Origin: Poa pratensis
Taxonomy: Eukaryota > Streptophyta > Magnoliopsida > Poales > Poaceae
NCBI GenBank assembly: GCA_947311845.1
Contig: CAMZMU010000041.1
Location: 109,164,009 to 109,228,008, forward strand
Reading direction: 5' to 3'
DNA length: 64,000 bases
The notes beneath the pieces were generated by a model. The model worked only from the letters and a program-made list of their open reading frames with translations. It was not told the origin of the DNA and did not search any database. Position numbers and translations under genes: made by a program. Numbering within the stretch: position 1 is the stretch's first letter; each line of letters starts with the position of its first letter. Shown here one piece after another: positions 21,680 to 34,696 of the stretch.

Positions 21680-23520
21680 ATGGCGCCGCAACCGCCTCTC
21701 CATCCTGCCGCTGACTTCGAGCCCGGTGTCGGCCTCCCTCCCTATGAACCCAGCCGATTCTCCTCCAACCCAGCCTTCGACGAGGGCTTCATCAGGGCAG
21801 CCTATGACGGCGACCTCCGCCTCGTCAAGAGTACGCACCCCCGTAGGCCGCCAATTAATTTTCTTCATTTCCTGTCCCCGTCAATTTCCGTGCTGATTTT
21901 GGTGCCGATGCGTTTTCCGTTTCAGGGGCGGCGAGGGTGGTGGGCAGGGGCGCGGAAGGCCGCCGCCTCGCCGACAAGCTGGGCGCGGTCAGGGACGGCT
22001 TCGGCAACGGCTTGCTGCACGCTGCCGTCTTCGGCGGCAGCCTGCCCGTCTGCCGCTACCTCGTCGAGGACCTCCGGCTGGATGTCGATGACGTAGGGAT
22101 TAGGGGTGCGTCGCCTTCCTTCAAGCCCTCTCCTTTCCTTTCCGCAATGAGCTAGTAGCTCTCATTCCAGCACCGAATCATCCTAGCTCCTAGATTAGAG
22201 AGTAGCCCCGTTCATTCTAGTTAGTACTTGTTTCCTTGGCTTGGATGGGCCGAATTTGTGATAAGCTTATCTGCTTCCTTGTCCTGACAGGCGAAACACC
22301 TTTGACTACTGCTATTGCCAAGGGGAATGTGGAATTAGTGCGTTACTTTCTTGATCAAGGTGTTGATAAAGAGAAGCTCAACGACGAGGGGTATACCCCC
22401 TCCATATGGCCACCGGAAAAGGTAGTATCGATCTATATTACACATACGTATCTACTGCACATATGGCAAATAGCTGGCGGGAGTAAGGTGCTTGCTGTAA
22501 AAACTTAACTTTTTTACCCTATATTCATCATATTATGCCAAAAAAAAAACTTGCAGGGCTTTTATTTTTTGTGCCATTTTTAATTTAGTTTAGCCAAGTC
22601 CCAAAAGTCTAAAACATGCCCTTGTGTCCGAATTCGGCGTGCTCCATCATTTCCAACCGATAATTGTTAACTCTTTATTCATGGGCTGGATTGCCACTGG
22701 ATTGGATGTGTGTCTTCTAGTTTGCAATAAAGGAGTTACAACAAAGTATCTGCAGGAGACTCATATATATCTTGTATTTTGTATCCAGGAGTTGAAATGG
22801 TAGGGCTCTTACTCTCCAAAGGAGGTAACCCTGATGCACTAAATCATGGTGGGACAGCACTGCACTGCATCTTGCTGCTACTCATGGGCAGGATGATATT
22901 ATGAAGGTTTTGTTGGACCACCATGCAGATGTAAGGCCACTCCCGTATTTTTTTTTATGAACTGGCTTGCTATTTTGAATGGTAAAGTCCACAATAATTT
23001 TTATTCATTGTTTCCGTATCCAGAAACTATTTCCTATTTGTGTTTTTTTCATGTCACTGCCTTTTTGTGCTACACTTGTGTTTTTCATTCCTTCTAACTT
23101 TCGTGTGTAATCAGGTGGAGTACAACTCTTCACCTGCTTTTCAAACCATAGTCTCAATAATATTGTTTTGTAACATGTGTGAACTTGTTGCTCTTTTGTG
23201 AAACCAAACCCATTTTCTCTAGTATACAGATCGACCTGTAGTCTCCTTTTCAGTGCCGGATTTGCTTTTTTCATTGCACATGTTCACCATCAGTGACTAG
23301 GTGGAGTTCAGAGACCTGAGGGCACACATGCTCTTTTTCTGGCATATGCATAATCGGACTTTATAAAGTGTACAAAGTGCTTTTAGTTTCTAATGACCTT
23401 GCGTGACGTAGTCTGACAAGTTGAAGATTAACATGCTTGACCGTTGATGTCCAATGACTAGTAAGCTCTAGCTTTTGTCTGGTCATTGACTTTGCTGGGC
23501 TGGAATCTCTTGATCTTCCT

Positions 23521-24106
23521 TGTTAGGTGTTCCCTCTCTGTTCTCTCTGTTCTCTCTCTAGCAAATGAAGAAAAACAGGGGACTAGCACTACAGAGGAGC
23601 ACACTAGTTTCAAGAAACAAATGTCTTCCTTTTCTATTAGATTTTGCAGCAACGAATGCTACACCACACAGGCAACGAATGCCTACAAGCTTGGCAACCT
23701 ATGCCTACTAAAGCTTCACCACAACAACAAATGCTGGCAAACCTTGGCAAACTATGCTTGCCCTCAGCAACCTATGCTAGGACCTTGGCTGGCTACTTGC
23801 TTCCCTCCATATAGGGTGCCTCTCCTCATATAGAGGGTTCAAGGTCGGTGCTACCGCATTCTAAAGGCTTCTATTGCTTTCTACTGCTACCCTATCTTAC
23901 AACCTAAGAATTACATATAAATAGTACTCTAGAACATACTAGCACCTACTACTTAACTCCTGCAAACATATTGCACAATGCCTATCTACTCAGGACACAA
24001 CTCATGTGCCCCAATCAGCACACAACCTATGTGTGTGTTCACACTATAGCCTGCACACAACCTATGTGTGCAGTTTACACTATGACAAGATTACATCAGG
24101 CCAACA
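23521..24106. mobile_element. Solo LTR in intron 4 of copy A
   Basis: 586 bp starting TGTTAGG and ending GGCCAACA (TG...CA with imperfect inverted ends), flanked by the 5-bp duplication TTCCT (23516-23520 and 24107-24111). Copy B has the empty site 'gatcttcctttctttcat' near 38415-38432 with a single TTCCT. There is no internal domain, so this is a solo LTR left by LTR-LTR recombination, probably copia-like given its size. It inserted after A and B separated. Confidence 0.85.
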
Positions 24107-24995
24107 TTCCTTTCTTTCATTTGCGTTTTTTGTTAGTGCTCCTAGACAGATAAAATGATTCATCACCTTTTCATAGATAAGTTGAGAGGCCAATTCGTTT
24201 ACTTTCGCAATGGTCATATATGTAAATTATCTTATTTCATATGTCCTACAAAAGCTTTTACCCACAATGACATGGTTATACATACCACTCCATCTGAACC
24301 GAAAAAACTGACACGAGTTATGCGTATCAGTTGTACCCCCCCCCCCCTTCCTTCCTCCCTTCTTTAAGTTTTATGATGGCTGTAGTTATATGTGACCTAT
24401 AATTTCTTCCTCTCTCAACAGCATAAACTAGCTTTGAGTGGTACTGATTATACACCTCTTGTTCTTGCTACTATGGCGTGCTCACTGAAATGTGTGAAAC
24501 TCCTGCTTGAGGTATGTCATCTTCACACATCAACTTACAGGTTACTGTGCTATGTTAAAAGGATTTACATTACTGAGAATCTGTAACTTTCCTAAAACTT
24601 TTATTGTTAGGCTGGTGCTGATGTGGATGGTATTGGTAAAGAGACACCCTTAATGATTGCTGCCACAGATGGCTCAACTGACATCCTTAGGTGTTTAATT
24701 CTGGCCGGAGCAGATGCTAATGTTACTGACAATGTAAGTTTTTTTTCCTTGCTGATACATGGATAATGTCGTCCATACCTAACATGTCATATTCTGATAG
24801 GTTTTAAATCTTCAAAATGTAAACTTCAAAAGAGATTTTTTTTAAATAAAGGGCTTTTATTACTTAAAAGGTTTAAGCATTACACCCGGCCTCTGCATAG
24901 CTAAGATGCACACAGCCACCAGTTCACCATCACACAAGTCTGAAGCAAAAGATAAAAGGCGAATTACATATCAAAATGAGAAATTGTAGATCCGC

Positions 24996-27900
24996 CTAAG
25001 ATGCTGGTAGGTCTATCCGGAGTCTATGTTGCCACCCATGCCGGGAAAATAACTCCCTGGCCGCAGCCTCCAGTCTCGACGCCACCTCCAAAAATAAGTC
25101 TCGGTGCTCCACACGCTGCAGGGATGACCATGCTCGTAGCGTCGCTGTGCACCGGTAAATAACCTGCATAAGAGAAGCATTTTTATCATTAAAAACCTTG
25201 TCATTTCTACATAGCCATAGCGACCAAATAACAGCAATCGCTCCCACCCTACTGAATAGTTTGAACCTAGGATCCACTCCATTTAACCAGTTGCCAAAAA
25301 TGTTAGCAACAGAACTAGGGGGATGTAAGGTAGAACCTATCTGGATGGCTGACCATATAGACCTAGCGAACTCGCACTGGAAGAATAAGTGCGTAATGGT
25401 CTCGTCGTGTTGACAGAAGACACACTTTTTACTTCCGTGCCAATTGCGTTTGGCAAGGTTATCTTTGGTGAGAATTACTCCTCGACGTAAATACCACGCA
25501 AACACTTTAGTTTTTAGTGGTATCTTCATCTTCCAAAGTTTGTTATTATTAGAACTATCGACTGGAATTTCGGGTAGAATGAGCGCTCTATACATAGAAT
25601 CAACCGAGAATTTGCCGTTCTTCGTGAGATTCCATTGAAACTTATCTGGACCTTCCGACAAATGGATTGAATCCAATCGGATGAGCAAAGCATTCCAAGA
25701 TGCTTGTCGTGTTCCAAGTAAACTTCTTCTGAACGAAACATTTGGTGGGAAAGTATCCAACACCTTCGCGATCGTGTCACTTTTGTTTCGAACAATAGAA
25801 TATAGAGCCGGATATTGTTCTTTGAGGGTAGATTGGCCAAGCCAAATATCCTCCCAGAAACGAATTTCCGATCCATCCCTAATTGAGAAAGAGCCATGTG
25901 GGAAAAAGAACTTCTTTGTAGCCATGAGGCCTGCCCAGAAGTGTGAATCACCAGGTTTCCAAAGAACCTGGGAAACAGCTTGATCTCCGACATATTTTCT
26001 CCTAAGGAGGGTTTGCCAAACTCCATCTTCAGAAAGAAGTTTAAATAGCCATTTACCTAGCAGCGCTCTGTTCTTGACCTCAAGGTCATGAACTCCGAGC
26101 CCTCCTTGGTCTTTAGGGCAGCAAACCACACTCCATTTAGTCAGTCGATATTTTTTCTTCTCACAATCCCCTTGCCAAAAGAATCTAGATCGGAAATAAT
26201 CCAATCGTTTTAAGACCCCTTTTGGCAGTTGGAAGAATGAAATCATATACAGTACCATGTTCGTAAGTACCGAGTTTATGAGAACCAATCTTCCACCCAG
26301 AGATAGGAGTTTGCCTTTCCAGCTATTTAAACGTAATTGAAGCCTTTCCTCCACCCTTTTCCATTCAGCATTTGTAAGTCTCCGATAATGAATCGGGATA
26401 CCCAAATAGTTGATAGGAAATTGTCCTTGCTCACAGCCAAAAAGCTCGGCATACAAGGCGGCGTTCTCTTGGGCCTCGCCAAAGCAAAACAATTCACTTT
26501 TATGGAAATTTATCTTAAGACCCGAAAGTTGCTCGAAAGCTGACAAAATCAACTTAAGGTTACGAGCTTTTTCGATATCGTGTTCCATAAAAAGGATTGT
26601 ATCGTCGGCATATTGAAGAATCGATAGTCCACCATCGACAAGATGTGGAATCACTCCTTCAATCTGACCCTCAGTTTTAGCGCGTTCGATCAGGATTGCC
26701 AGCATATCCGCCACTATGTTAAATAGTATTGGCGATAGCGGGTCACCCTGTCGGAGGCCTTTTTTCGTTTGGAAGTATCTGCCAGTGTCATCATTGACCT
26801 TAATGGCTACACTTCCTCCGGAAACAAAGCTATTAATTAACGCCGCCACTCAGAGGAAAAGCCTTTCATCCTGAGAGTTTGCTGGATGAAAGACCACTTC
26901 ACTTTATCATAGGCTTTCTCGAAATCAATTTTCAGGATTACCCCGTTCAACTTTTTCCTATGTAGTTCGTGGACTGTTTCATGTAGGACCGCGACTCCAT
27001 CAAGGATGTTGCGACCTTGCATAAAAGCCGTCTGAGACGGGCGAACCACATGATCTGCCACAGTGTTCAGTCGAATCGTAGCCGCTTTGGTGAATATTTT
27101 AAAACTAACGTTAAGGAGGCATATAGGTCTAAACTGCTGGATCCTTTCTGCCTCGTTAACCTTAGGTAATAAAATTATCTCACCAAAATTGAGACGAAAC
27201 AACTCTAGTTGTCCATTGTGAAGACAAGCGAACAACTGAAGCAGATCGGCCTTGATAACATCCCAAAAGTTCTGGTAGAACTCAGCAGGAAATCCATCAG
27301 GTCCAGGGCTGAATTATGTTTCATTTGGAAAACTGCTTTTCTCACTTCCTCCTCTGAATAGGGTTTAGTAAGTAGGCTATTTTCCTCCTCTGAAACCTGG
27401 GGTATATCCTCTGTTCGGGACTCATCCAAGGTGAAATTCCCCTCCTCAGGGTCACCGAACAGGCCTTTATAGTAATTTGTAATATACGACTTTAGTTGTT
27501 CCTGGCCCTCAATCGTTCCTTCATCCTGGACCAGAGAATGAATACGCATTGGCAATACTATGGAAATAGCGAGTATTCGAGTCCCCTTCTAGAATGAATT
27601 GAGCTTTAGAACGTTGATACCATTTTAACTCCTCCTCGCGCAGTAGTTTCGCTATCTGTGCATTTGATTGGCTCTTTAGCTCAATTTCTTGCGCGGATAG
27701 TAATCGAACTTCTGCTAATGCTTCTAGAGCATCGATTATCGAGGAAAGTCGTACTTTTTCTTTTTTAAGTAGACCAGTAGTATGACGAGCCCAACCAACG
27801 AGGTGAGTACGTAAAGCACGTATCTTATTGTTCCACCGCTGGATAGGCGTATCACCCGCTACCGGTAAATCCCAGATTCTTTTAACCATGTCATGGAAGC

Positions 27901-28662
27901 CCTCGCGGTGCCAACCAAGCTCAAACTTGAACCGTGGTTTACATTGCGGACTAGGCACTCCAGTGGTCAATAGAATGGGAGCATGATCCGACAAACCCTC
28001 AATACGTTCTAGAGCCCGTACCGACACCAATGGGAACTAGCTTCCCAATCGGAATCCATCAGTACACGGTCTAGTTTCTCGTAAGTGGGTTCAGGGAGGG
28101 AATTAGCCCAGGTGAACTGTCTTCCCACCATCGTAATCTCTCTTAAATTCAAGCTGTCAATGACTGCATTGAATAAAAGAGGCCAACGGTTGTCGAACCG
28201 ACCCTTACTTTTCTCGAACGGAAACCGTAGCAGGTTGAAATCCCCACCAATGATAATAGGGTGTGGGTTATCTTTTGCTAGGTTTACCAATTCAACGAGA
28301 AAAGAAGTCTTAGACGCTTCCTGAGCCGGCCCATACACGGCGACAAGACTCCAAATGAAATTATCGGATTTATTACGGATGTGCATTTTGATATGAAAAT
28401 TGCCTTCCGTAACCTCCAATACTTCCATGGTATCAGTCCTGACGCCTAGTAAAATGCCACCGGAGCGTCCATGAGGAGGTCGCGAGTACCACTCAAACTC
28501 TATACCGCCCGATAGTCGGTTCAAAAGAGATTGTGGAAATTCACGTCTTCCCGTCTCAGAAATAGCTAAGAAATCCAAATTATGGTCCCGAATACAATCA
28601 GCGAAGTGCAAGTGTTTAGCCAAGTCACCAAGACCTCTGCTATTTTTGAACATGCCATTCAT
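24996..28662 (-). pseudogene. LINE ORF2: endonuclease and reverse transcriptase
   Basis: ORF2 starts MNGMFKNSRGLGD at 28662. The AP-type endonuclease follows (SETGRREF, IIIGGDFNLLRFP, and EGLSDHAPILL near 27990). The reverse transcriptase has FRPICLLNVSFKIFTKA, the KGLRQGDPLSPILF segment and the catalytic box LQYADDTILF. A zf-RVT-type region ends the protein (LWKMKIPLKTKVFAWYL, CVFCQHDETITHLFFQC). No RNase H domain is seen. Frame breaks occur near 28020, 27545, 27305 and 26840, so no full protein can be made. The role in a live element would be nicking target DNA and copying the element RNA there. Confidence 0.95.
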
Positions 28663-29703
28663 CGGGAAACCGTGGGAGATTTGGATAACTTGGTCCGTTT
28701 CCGGGACTTGTTGGCTGTAGATTTAGATTTCCGAGCGGATGCTTTGAGCTCATATAATGAACTCAAGCCGTCGTCATCCAAACCACCCTCCAACACTTCA
28801 CCAATTAGATGAGAAAGAAGCTGACCATCTGATGTGGCAATCGCTTCCTCTTCATCCAAATAGGTGGAAGTCAACACAGTCGAAGCTTTAGGAATAACCG
28901 TTAGACGGTCAAATTCCATATGCCTCAAGACATTAGTTGAAACCTCTACTTGATTCTTATTACTACCAAGATTAAACCCTACACTATTAAGCTTAGATTG
29001 AATGGAAAGAGGCGAAAACGAAAGAAAAGATTTTGACTTCATTTCCATACCTAGAGAGTCCAAGTTGCACGCCGCTTTGCGACGCATAGCCCTCTTCAAC
29101 GAGTCCTCATCCGTCGTGGAGGCCCCATCCGCCGCCACCCCGAACCTCTCACTGCGACGGACCAAAGTGATCCCATCGGCAAAGGCCGTCGCGGTGGGGG
29201 GTGGTGTGCGAGGCGAAGCAACGGCATGGGTCAGCAGCATTGGAGTAGAGCCCGACCCATCCGTTGCAACAGAGCCACCAGTAGTAGGAGGGGTGGCGGA
29301 CTATGTCGAAGTCGAGTCCACCTCCCTCCCAAACAGCTCACAGCACGTAGCACCCAGGGGAGGCTGGGTTGGTGTAGAAGCCTCCCCCAAGTCCAGCCCA
29401 GCCGAAGCAAGGCCCAGCTGGACCAGGCCGTCAGCGGCGACCGGCCCATCCGCTGCAGCCAGAGCTTCCGCCGAAGCAGGCCGGCCCATCGGCGTCCTCT
29501 CCAGCGGCCCAAGCTCGGCCAGCTCTGGCTGCAGGCCGCCAGTTGCCTCCGTCACGGTGTAGCGAGCCACTGGCTCAAGCGGGCCAGAAGTGGCCGCACC
29601 CAGCCCAGGAAGGTCAGACGCTGCATGCACAGTGCGACGAACAGCCGAATGCTGCAGTGTCGGCCCAACAAGGTGCTCCAGCCCCTCCGTCGCTGCAGTC
29701 TCC
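28659..29703 (-). pseudogene. LINE ORF1, 5'-truncated, one in-frame stop
   Basis: Minus-strand frame open from the 5' border of the element to 28659, interrupted only by TAG at 29301-29303. The N-terminal part is Ala/Gly/Pro-rich (GLEHLVGPTLQ, DLPGLGAATSG). The C-terminal part is Ser- and Lys-rich and ends with the basic tail KASARKSKSTANKSRKRTKL, expected of an RNA-binding LINE ORF1 product. I see no zinc knuckle in this remaining part. The stop codon overlaps the ORF2 start as ATGA (28662-28659), an arrangement that suggests termination-reinitiation for ORF2. Confidence 0.7.
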
Positions 29704-31446
29704 AACTTCAAAAGAGATATCCTGATGAATTTGCTTATTTAGCATATCTGTTTTGTGTATTTTTGGTCCGTGTAGATTTACCCTCGTAGACTACATTAAA
29801 TATGTTGTTTCTTACATGAAACAGCAAAGCTCCATTTTAAACTTAACACACTTTCTATTTGATTATTTCAAGAGACGTGTGATGGCTCTAGGCCATCTAC
29901 TAAATAGGAAGAACTTACCTTGGAGTTCCAACTTCCGTTGATTGTTAGATGAAAATATTACGAGTTGTCGTTTACAGTTATGAGAGAAAATGAAGCTAAG
30001 ATTGCAAATATCAGTAAGAGTAACTTATCTGATTCATCCTGCAAGTTGTTGGATAGGATTATAATGTAATGATTGCATATAGTAACAATGTTGTTCTTGA
30101 GTTGTTGTTGACTGATCTTGGACAGCAAGTCACATGTCCGTGTGTTCACTGCTACACTAGAAGACTCTACTTTATTTCTTAAAAGCTCATGCTAACTAAA
30201 TTCCACTTATTCATCCTACTCTCTAGAATTTATTTAAGTTCATACCATGTATGCTTAATGATTTTTCTAGAAACCTTGAATGCTCTCGCTTTGTTATTTT
30301 CTTTTGTCAAATATTAAGTGAAGTTAATCTTGCTTGTTGTATTGGCAGTATGGACGTACTCCTATAGAAATTGCTGCACGTTATGGTACTCGTGAACAAG
30401 TCGGAATTCTATTTCCAGTCACTTCTCGTATTCGTAATGTGCGTGACTGGAGTGTTGATGGAGTCATTCGTCATGTAAAATCAGTGCCCCCGGCGAAGGT
30501 ATATTAGAGAACTCCCTTATCATATTTATATTGATGGTTTGAGTGTGAATGCTGAGTGAGATTTCCCTAATTTGGCGTTTCTGTAATTCATTGTTCTAAC
30601 TTGAAAAAAGTGCTTGAAACTTCACTGGCCCTTATTTACGTAATGAAGTTAGTGGCAGAGAATTACTGATCGTGAATGGCAAGTATGCCAGCTGTCTTGC
30701 TGCCATGGGTTTGTTTGCTATGACTTGGTGAAGCAAAAAAATATGTCTGCATGCTAATTTATTTAGGAGCAATAAGAGTTAGTTGAGAGAATTTAAATGT
30801 TATCATTATCTGTTCTGTAAATCTCATCAACTCGGTAGTCCTTATCACACGACTTCTTTATGGCACATCGCATGTTAGGCTTTTGCATGTTAATTATGTG
30901 GCATGCATCATGGATTGTGGTTTATTATCATGCGGTCATGCCTACGTGTATTGGAAGATGATAGTTATGTGGTTTGGAATATGTGAATTGTTATTAACAT
31001 AACCAGGATTAACCCCAGTGTTGATTTTGAACCCAGTTGGGTTGAGATGAGTATTTAAGAACTAAGGTGAAATAATGTACAGTGAATGGGCCAAGAGAAA
31101 ATAATAGTTTCTACTTTTTAGTGATGTGATTATGGTCTGTGGGGTTTCTGTAGCGGTAGCGTATGCCAACTTCTTGAGACTAAAGGCTTTTTTGTTTTTG
31201 TTATGCCTTCCGTAGCTGATGGAAGATGTGGTGACCAGTAATGTTGATTAATAGAACTTGTAGAATTGACTGATTCTGAAAAGAAACAGGCTACCCAGTT
31301 CCATCGGTGATATTGATCGCCAGGCCAGCAGAAATTTATAGAAATTAAACTAATACAATTCTTCAACTGTTGACACTGACCTTGAGAAATACTTCAGGAG
31401 ACATGTGGTTTAAAATTTAATTAAATATTCATCGCCACTTCGTAAA

Positions 31447-31515
31447 TGGTACTCCCTCTGTTCCAAAATGTAAGCCTTTTTAGCAAGCTAGTTTAGTTTA
31501 GTTTAGTATGTTCCC
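31447..31515. repeat. Stowaway-like MITE remnant
   Basis: 'tactccctctgttccaaaat' followed by 'gtaagcc' is the familiar start of cereal Stowaway MITEs with a CTCCCTC terminal repeat. The opposite end is not recognisable as an inverted repeat, although 'ttccctctgtag' follows at 31511. It lies in intron 7 of copy A. Confidence 0.5.
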
Positions 31516-33415
31516 TCTGTAGAACTTTTGACTTGACTCAGGGAGATTAATTGTAATTGTTTCCACTGAGCAAGTGAGGAAATGGACTACGCGTGATACT
31601 GGATCTATATTTCAATGTGATTTTTCTTAATGTTTCAGAAAACTATGCTTGCGAGTGCAAAATCTAGAGCACATGAGGCATTCAAGAATGGAAATTTTCT
31701 GGCTGCAGCAAAAAATTATCATGAGGTAGTATGTTTTGCATCTTGCTTGTTATAATTTATGGACTTATTGACCAGTCAGAACAAGTTTAAGGACTAAAGT
31801 GCATTTTTAGTTTTTTCTGTTCCCTTCGTGGAACGGCATATGCCATGGAAATTATGCTCTCAATGCGATTTGCGGATGTGGTAATGTCGTGAAGTAGATA
31901 GTTTGCTGCTATAAGCCCTTTCTGTTCTGTAACGAACTGCAGTGCAGTTTTTGGTTGATGACGCAGTTGGATCAGTGCCAGAATGAATCATACCATGACA
32001 TGCAGTTCATCGTTGTGGGCATAGGCAATGCAGAAGCACACATGTGTGGGGGCTGGATGAGACCAATACTTGATACCAAAATGAAGTCTGGCAAGAATAA
32101 TATAATTGTTTTGGAGTTGGTTAAGGGATATAGTCTACCGATTTGGGTAGTAGATTCCATATTTGTAGGTAATCTATCAGGCATCCCTGTCCTGGTTGAT
32201 TCTTCTAAGTGAGTCGTATCAATCTAGAAGTTCCGTTCGAGTCATGAGTAATCTTAAGTAGTTCTTATGAATGGATTATCAGGTACTGGTTTAAAAAAGA
32301 CGATAAACAATTCTATGTCTAAAAATCACTTAAAGTTCTCTTGTTGGAATCTGTGTATATATATGTGCTTCACAAGTCCTAATTCTTTCAAGCAATGCCA
32401 TCTGGCCATCTTCTGTAATTAGTTACCCTAATACGTACTTAGGTTCAGGTCATTTGCGGGGCTACCATGAAGGGTATTTCTTGTTAGTCTATACTCTATA
32501 CGTGTTTCTCAAGACAATCTTGTCAAGTCCAGGGCTGGATCCAGATAATAGGAATATCTTGCTTACAGCATGTAATGCATATGAATTAAGGCATCTCCTC
32601 GATTGTTCTACTGTAAATGTTAGGTTAGGTGCTCCTAGGTGTTTTGTAGAATGTTGGTAGACCAGTTTCAGATCGTAAGGAGGTTCGCTCTTCGAGAGGC
32701 TTTGCCAATGAACACGCACACAACACTTCCATACTCTATTTTTCTTTTCGAATCACCATTAAATTTTTTCTTTTTATCAACAGATTTCATATTTTGCAGA
32801 ATTGTGTTAAATGCTTCTTCCGTGTTGTAGGCAATGGACCTCGACCCGGGCAATGCAACATTACTCTCAAATAGGAGCCTATGCTGGCTTCGCTTCGGTA
32901 ATGGGAAGAAGGCCTTGAAGGATGCTCAAGCTTGCAGGATGATGCGACCTAGCTGGGCAAAGGCCTGCTACCGTGAAGGAACTGCTCTGATGTTACTGAA
33001 GGTACGATAAGTTGTTTAGATCAGTTTTTTCTTTCATGTGGGAAAACCGTTTTGATGTATACCAGTTCCGCGTTTTCTATGGAAAATCCTTTTTTTATGC
33101 ACGTAGTAGCTCTTTGTTTTCAGGACTATGAAAAGGCATGCGGTGCATTTCTTGAAGGCGCCAAATTGGAGCCAGGGAACACAGAGATCCAAGAGGGGTT
33201 AAGGTATCCTATTTGTCCCTTTTAGCTACATTCAAGTCTAGTGTCTAGTGATAACTGCTTGACCATGATCTTTGGCGTAGAACAGCCTATAGTCATCATA
33301 CTCAACAGTTCGAACTGAAATATGCAGAGAGGCCTTGGAATCCATGAAAATATCTGGCAGTAGCACTGGAAAAGATCTGCTGGATCAGCACGACCTTGTA
33401 GATACCATTAACTAG

Positions 33416-34216
33416 CACTACTCGCAGATGAAAGGGAGGTGCCCCTATTTTGCTGTCCCTTAAAGAGTTAAGAGAGTGCTGAAGGCTTTGAACGAGACAA
33501 GTAGGTTAGGTTAATTGTGAGATGTACTCTTGCTAATGAACTTCAGCTGGAACCTGAGAAACTATGAAGCGCCTCGCCTCACTGGATGCTCGAGACCACT
33601 CTGTGAGTGTGATTTTCGGGGGCAGATGATGTTTTGTATACAGAGCTTTCTTAAGGGTTTCGTTGATACGAGAAAGTTTCTACCATGGTCAGCTCCAGGT
33701 GGCTGTATATTCTTTACAACATCTGAAGTGATGATTGTGTGTCTTTTGTTTGGGACTTCCGTCAAGCCAACAATCTTTGATTTCTCACCAGATATCACCG
33801 AGCCCACATGAGCTGACCTCTTTGTCTGGGCAATCTAGTTGCTCCAGGAGATTATAAGATTGATGAAATGGCATGTGTTCAAGAGTCAAGACTGTATAAT
33901 GTGATATGATATCTTCCCCTTTTCTCTAGAAACTGGTATGGTTTGTAGTTTTAGCCATCCGTTCTGTTACATTTGTTTCAGATGTTTCCTTTTTAGGAAA
34001 GTTTCTTTTGTGTACATTTCCCCGACAGGCCAAAATACAAATGCAGCCAATTGTGATTGCGTCACTCAACTCAAATGGATGTCGACTGCAATTAACCTGA
34101 ATTCACCTGGCACGACATAGGAAAACACTAATTCTGGGAGACCCTCGTGCACCTCCCTCCCATCTTCAAACCCTTGCGCTAGCTTTGTCCTCTACTCATA
34201 GCTTCCTCAGTTGCTT
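33416..34216 (+). repeat. Copy A 3' flank, shared with copy B
   Basis: Collinear with 43.58-45.67 kb after removal of two insertions there. Probable 3' UTR and downstream flank of the ANK-TPR gene. Homology ends at about 34216 / 45677, the right edge of the A/B duplicated unit. No ORF is convincing. Confidence 0.7.
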
Positions 34217-34696
34217 GACAATGTGTCTAGTAGATCCTGGAAAAGTGGTCAGATTCATAGTTTTGGTTGAAAAAAACGTACCGAATAGATCCCGTAAAAT
34301 GGGTAAACCGAGAAATATTTTCTAACTCTCCGGATATTATCACTTCTGTGCCTCATACAACCAGTTTTATGGGTAAACCGAGAAATATTTTCTAACTCTC
34401 CGGATATTATCACTTCCGTGCCCCATACAACCAGTTTTGGAGTCAAGTTACGTGTCCCAAACCGCAGCGAGTCAACACTCCCGTCGTCGCCAGCGGCGAC
34501 GACTCCCGAGCTCGATTCCATTACGAGGAGACTCGATTTCGGCGTTAATATTCGATTCCCGGCGAGGAGCTTTGATTCTAACCGATTTTGTGCGAAATTG
34601 TGGCTTGTGCTCGCACCTCCATGGCCAAGCTCCCTCATGGGAGCACCTCCACGGGAGGAGACGGGTCGAGGCGGGGAGGTCAGCACTAGCCGCTAG
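34217..34696. other. Spacer with a 69-bp tandem repeat
   Basis: 'gggtaaaccgagaaatattt' with 'ctaactctccggatattatc' occurs twice in tandem (34301-34369 and 34370-34438). A GC-rich part follows (34.44-34.69 kb) that opens short ORFs on both strands with no recognisable domain. Confidence 0.7.

Larger units (their letters stand above)
24837..29703 (-). mobile_element. 5'-truncated LINE in intron 6 of copy A
   Basis: 4867-bp non-LTR retrotransposon. Flanked by the 15-bp duplication aacttcaaaagagat (24822-24836 and 29704-29718). Copies B and C have uninterrupted sequence at this site (39170-39200, 52100-52130). On the minus strand the order is ORF1 (from the 5' border), ORF2, a 3' UTR and an A-rich tail (T run at 24837). 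The 5' border falls inside ORF1, so it is a truncated insertion. Several frameshifts in ORF2 show it is dead. A 3' end of the same family sits in copy B at 43.0-43.17 kb. Confidence 0.95.
21680..33415 (+). pseudogene. ANK-TPR gene copy A, frameshifted
   Basis: First of three tandem copies of an ankyrin plus TPR gene. Exons, bounded by gt/ag and aligned with copy C: 21680-21830, 21926-22105, 22291-22421, 22789-22930, 24422-24511, 24611-24733, 30349-30498, 31639-31725, 32831-33001, 33124-33203, 33328-33415. Exon 3 is 131 nt against 129 in copy C, which destroys the phase: exon 4 then reads ELKW and stops at 22801-22803. Exon 4 also carries a GCACT duplication near 22860. A product would have about 158 residues and only the first ankyrin repeats. 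Downstream exons keep open frames, and the C-terminus (GAKLEPGNTEIQEGLR, then EALESMKISGSS) is complete, unlike copy C. Intron 4 holds a solo LTR and intron 6 a LINE. Confidence 0.8.

Noticed and set aside
29002..29789. Plus-strand ORFs of 186-187 codons
   Set aside because: Antisense to LINE ORF1, whose frame on the minus strand makes sense with the following ORF2.
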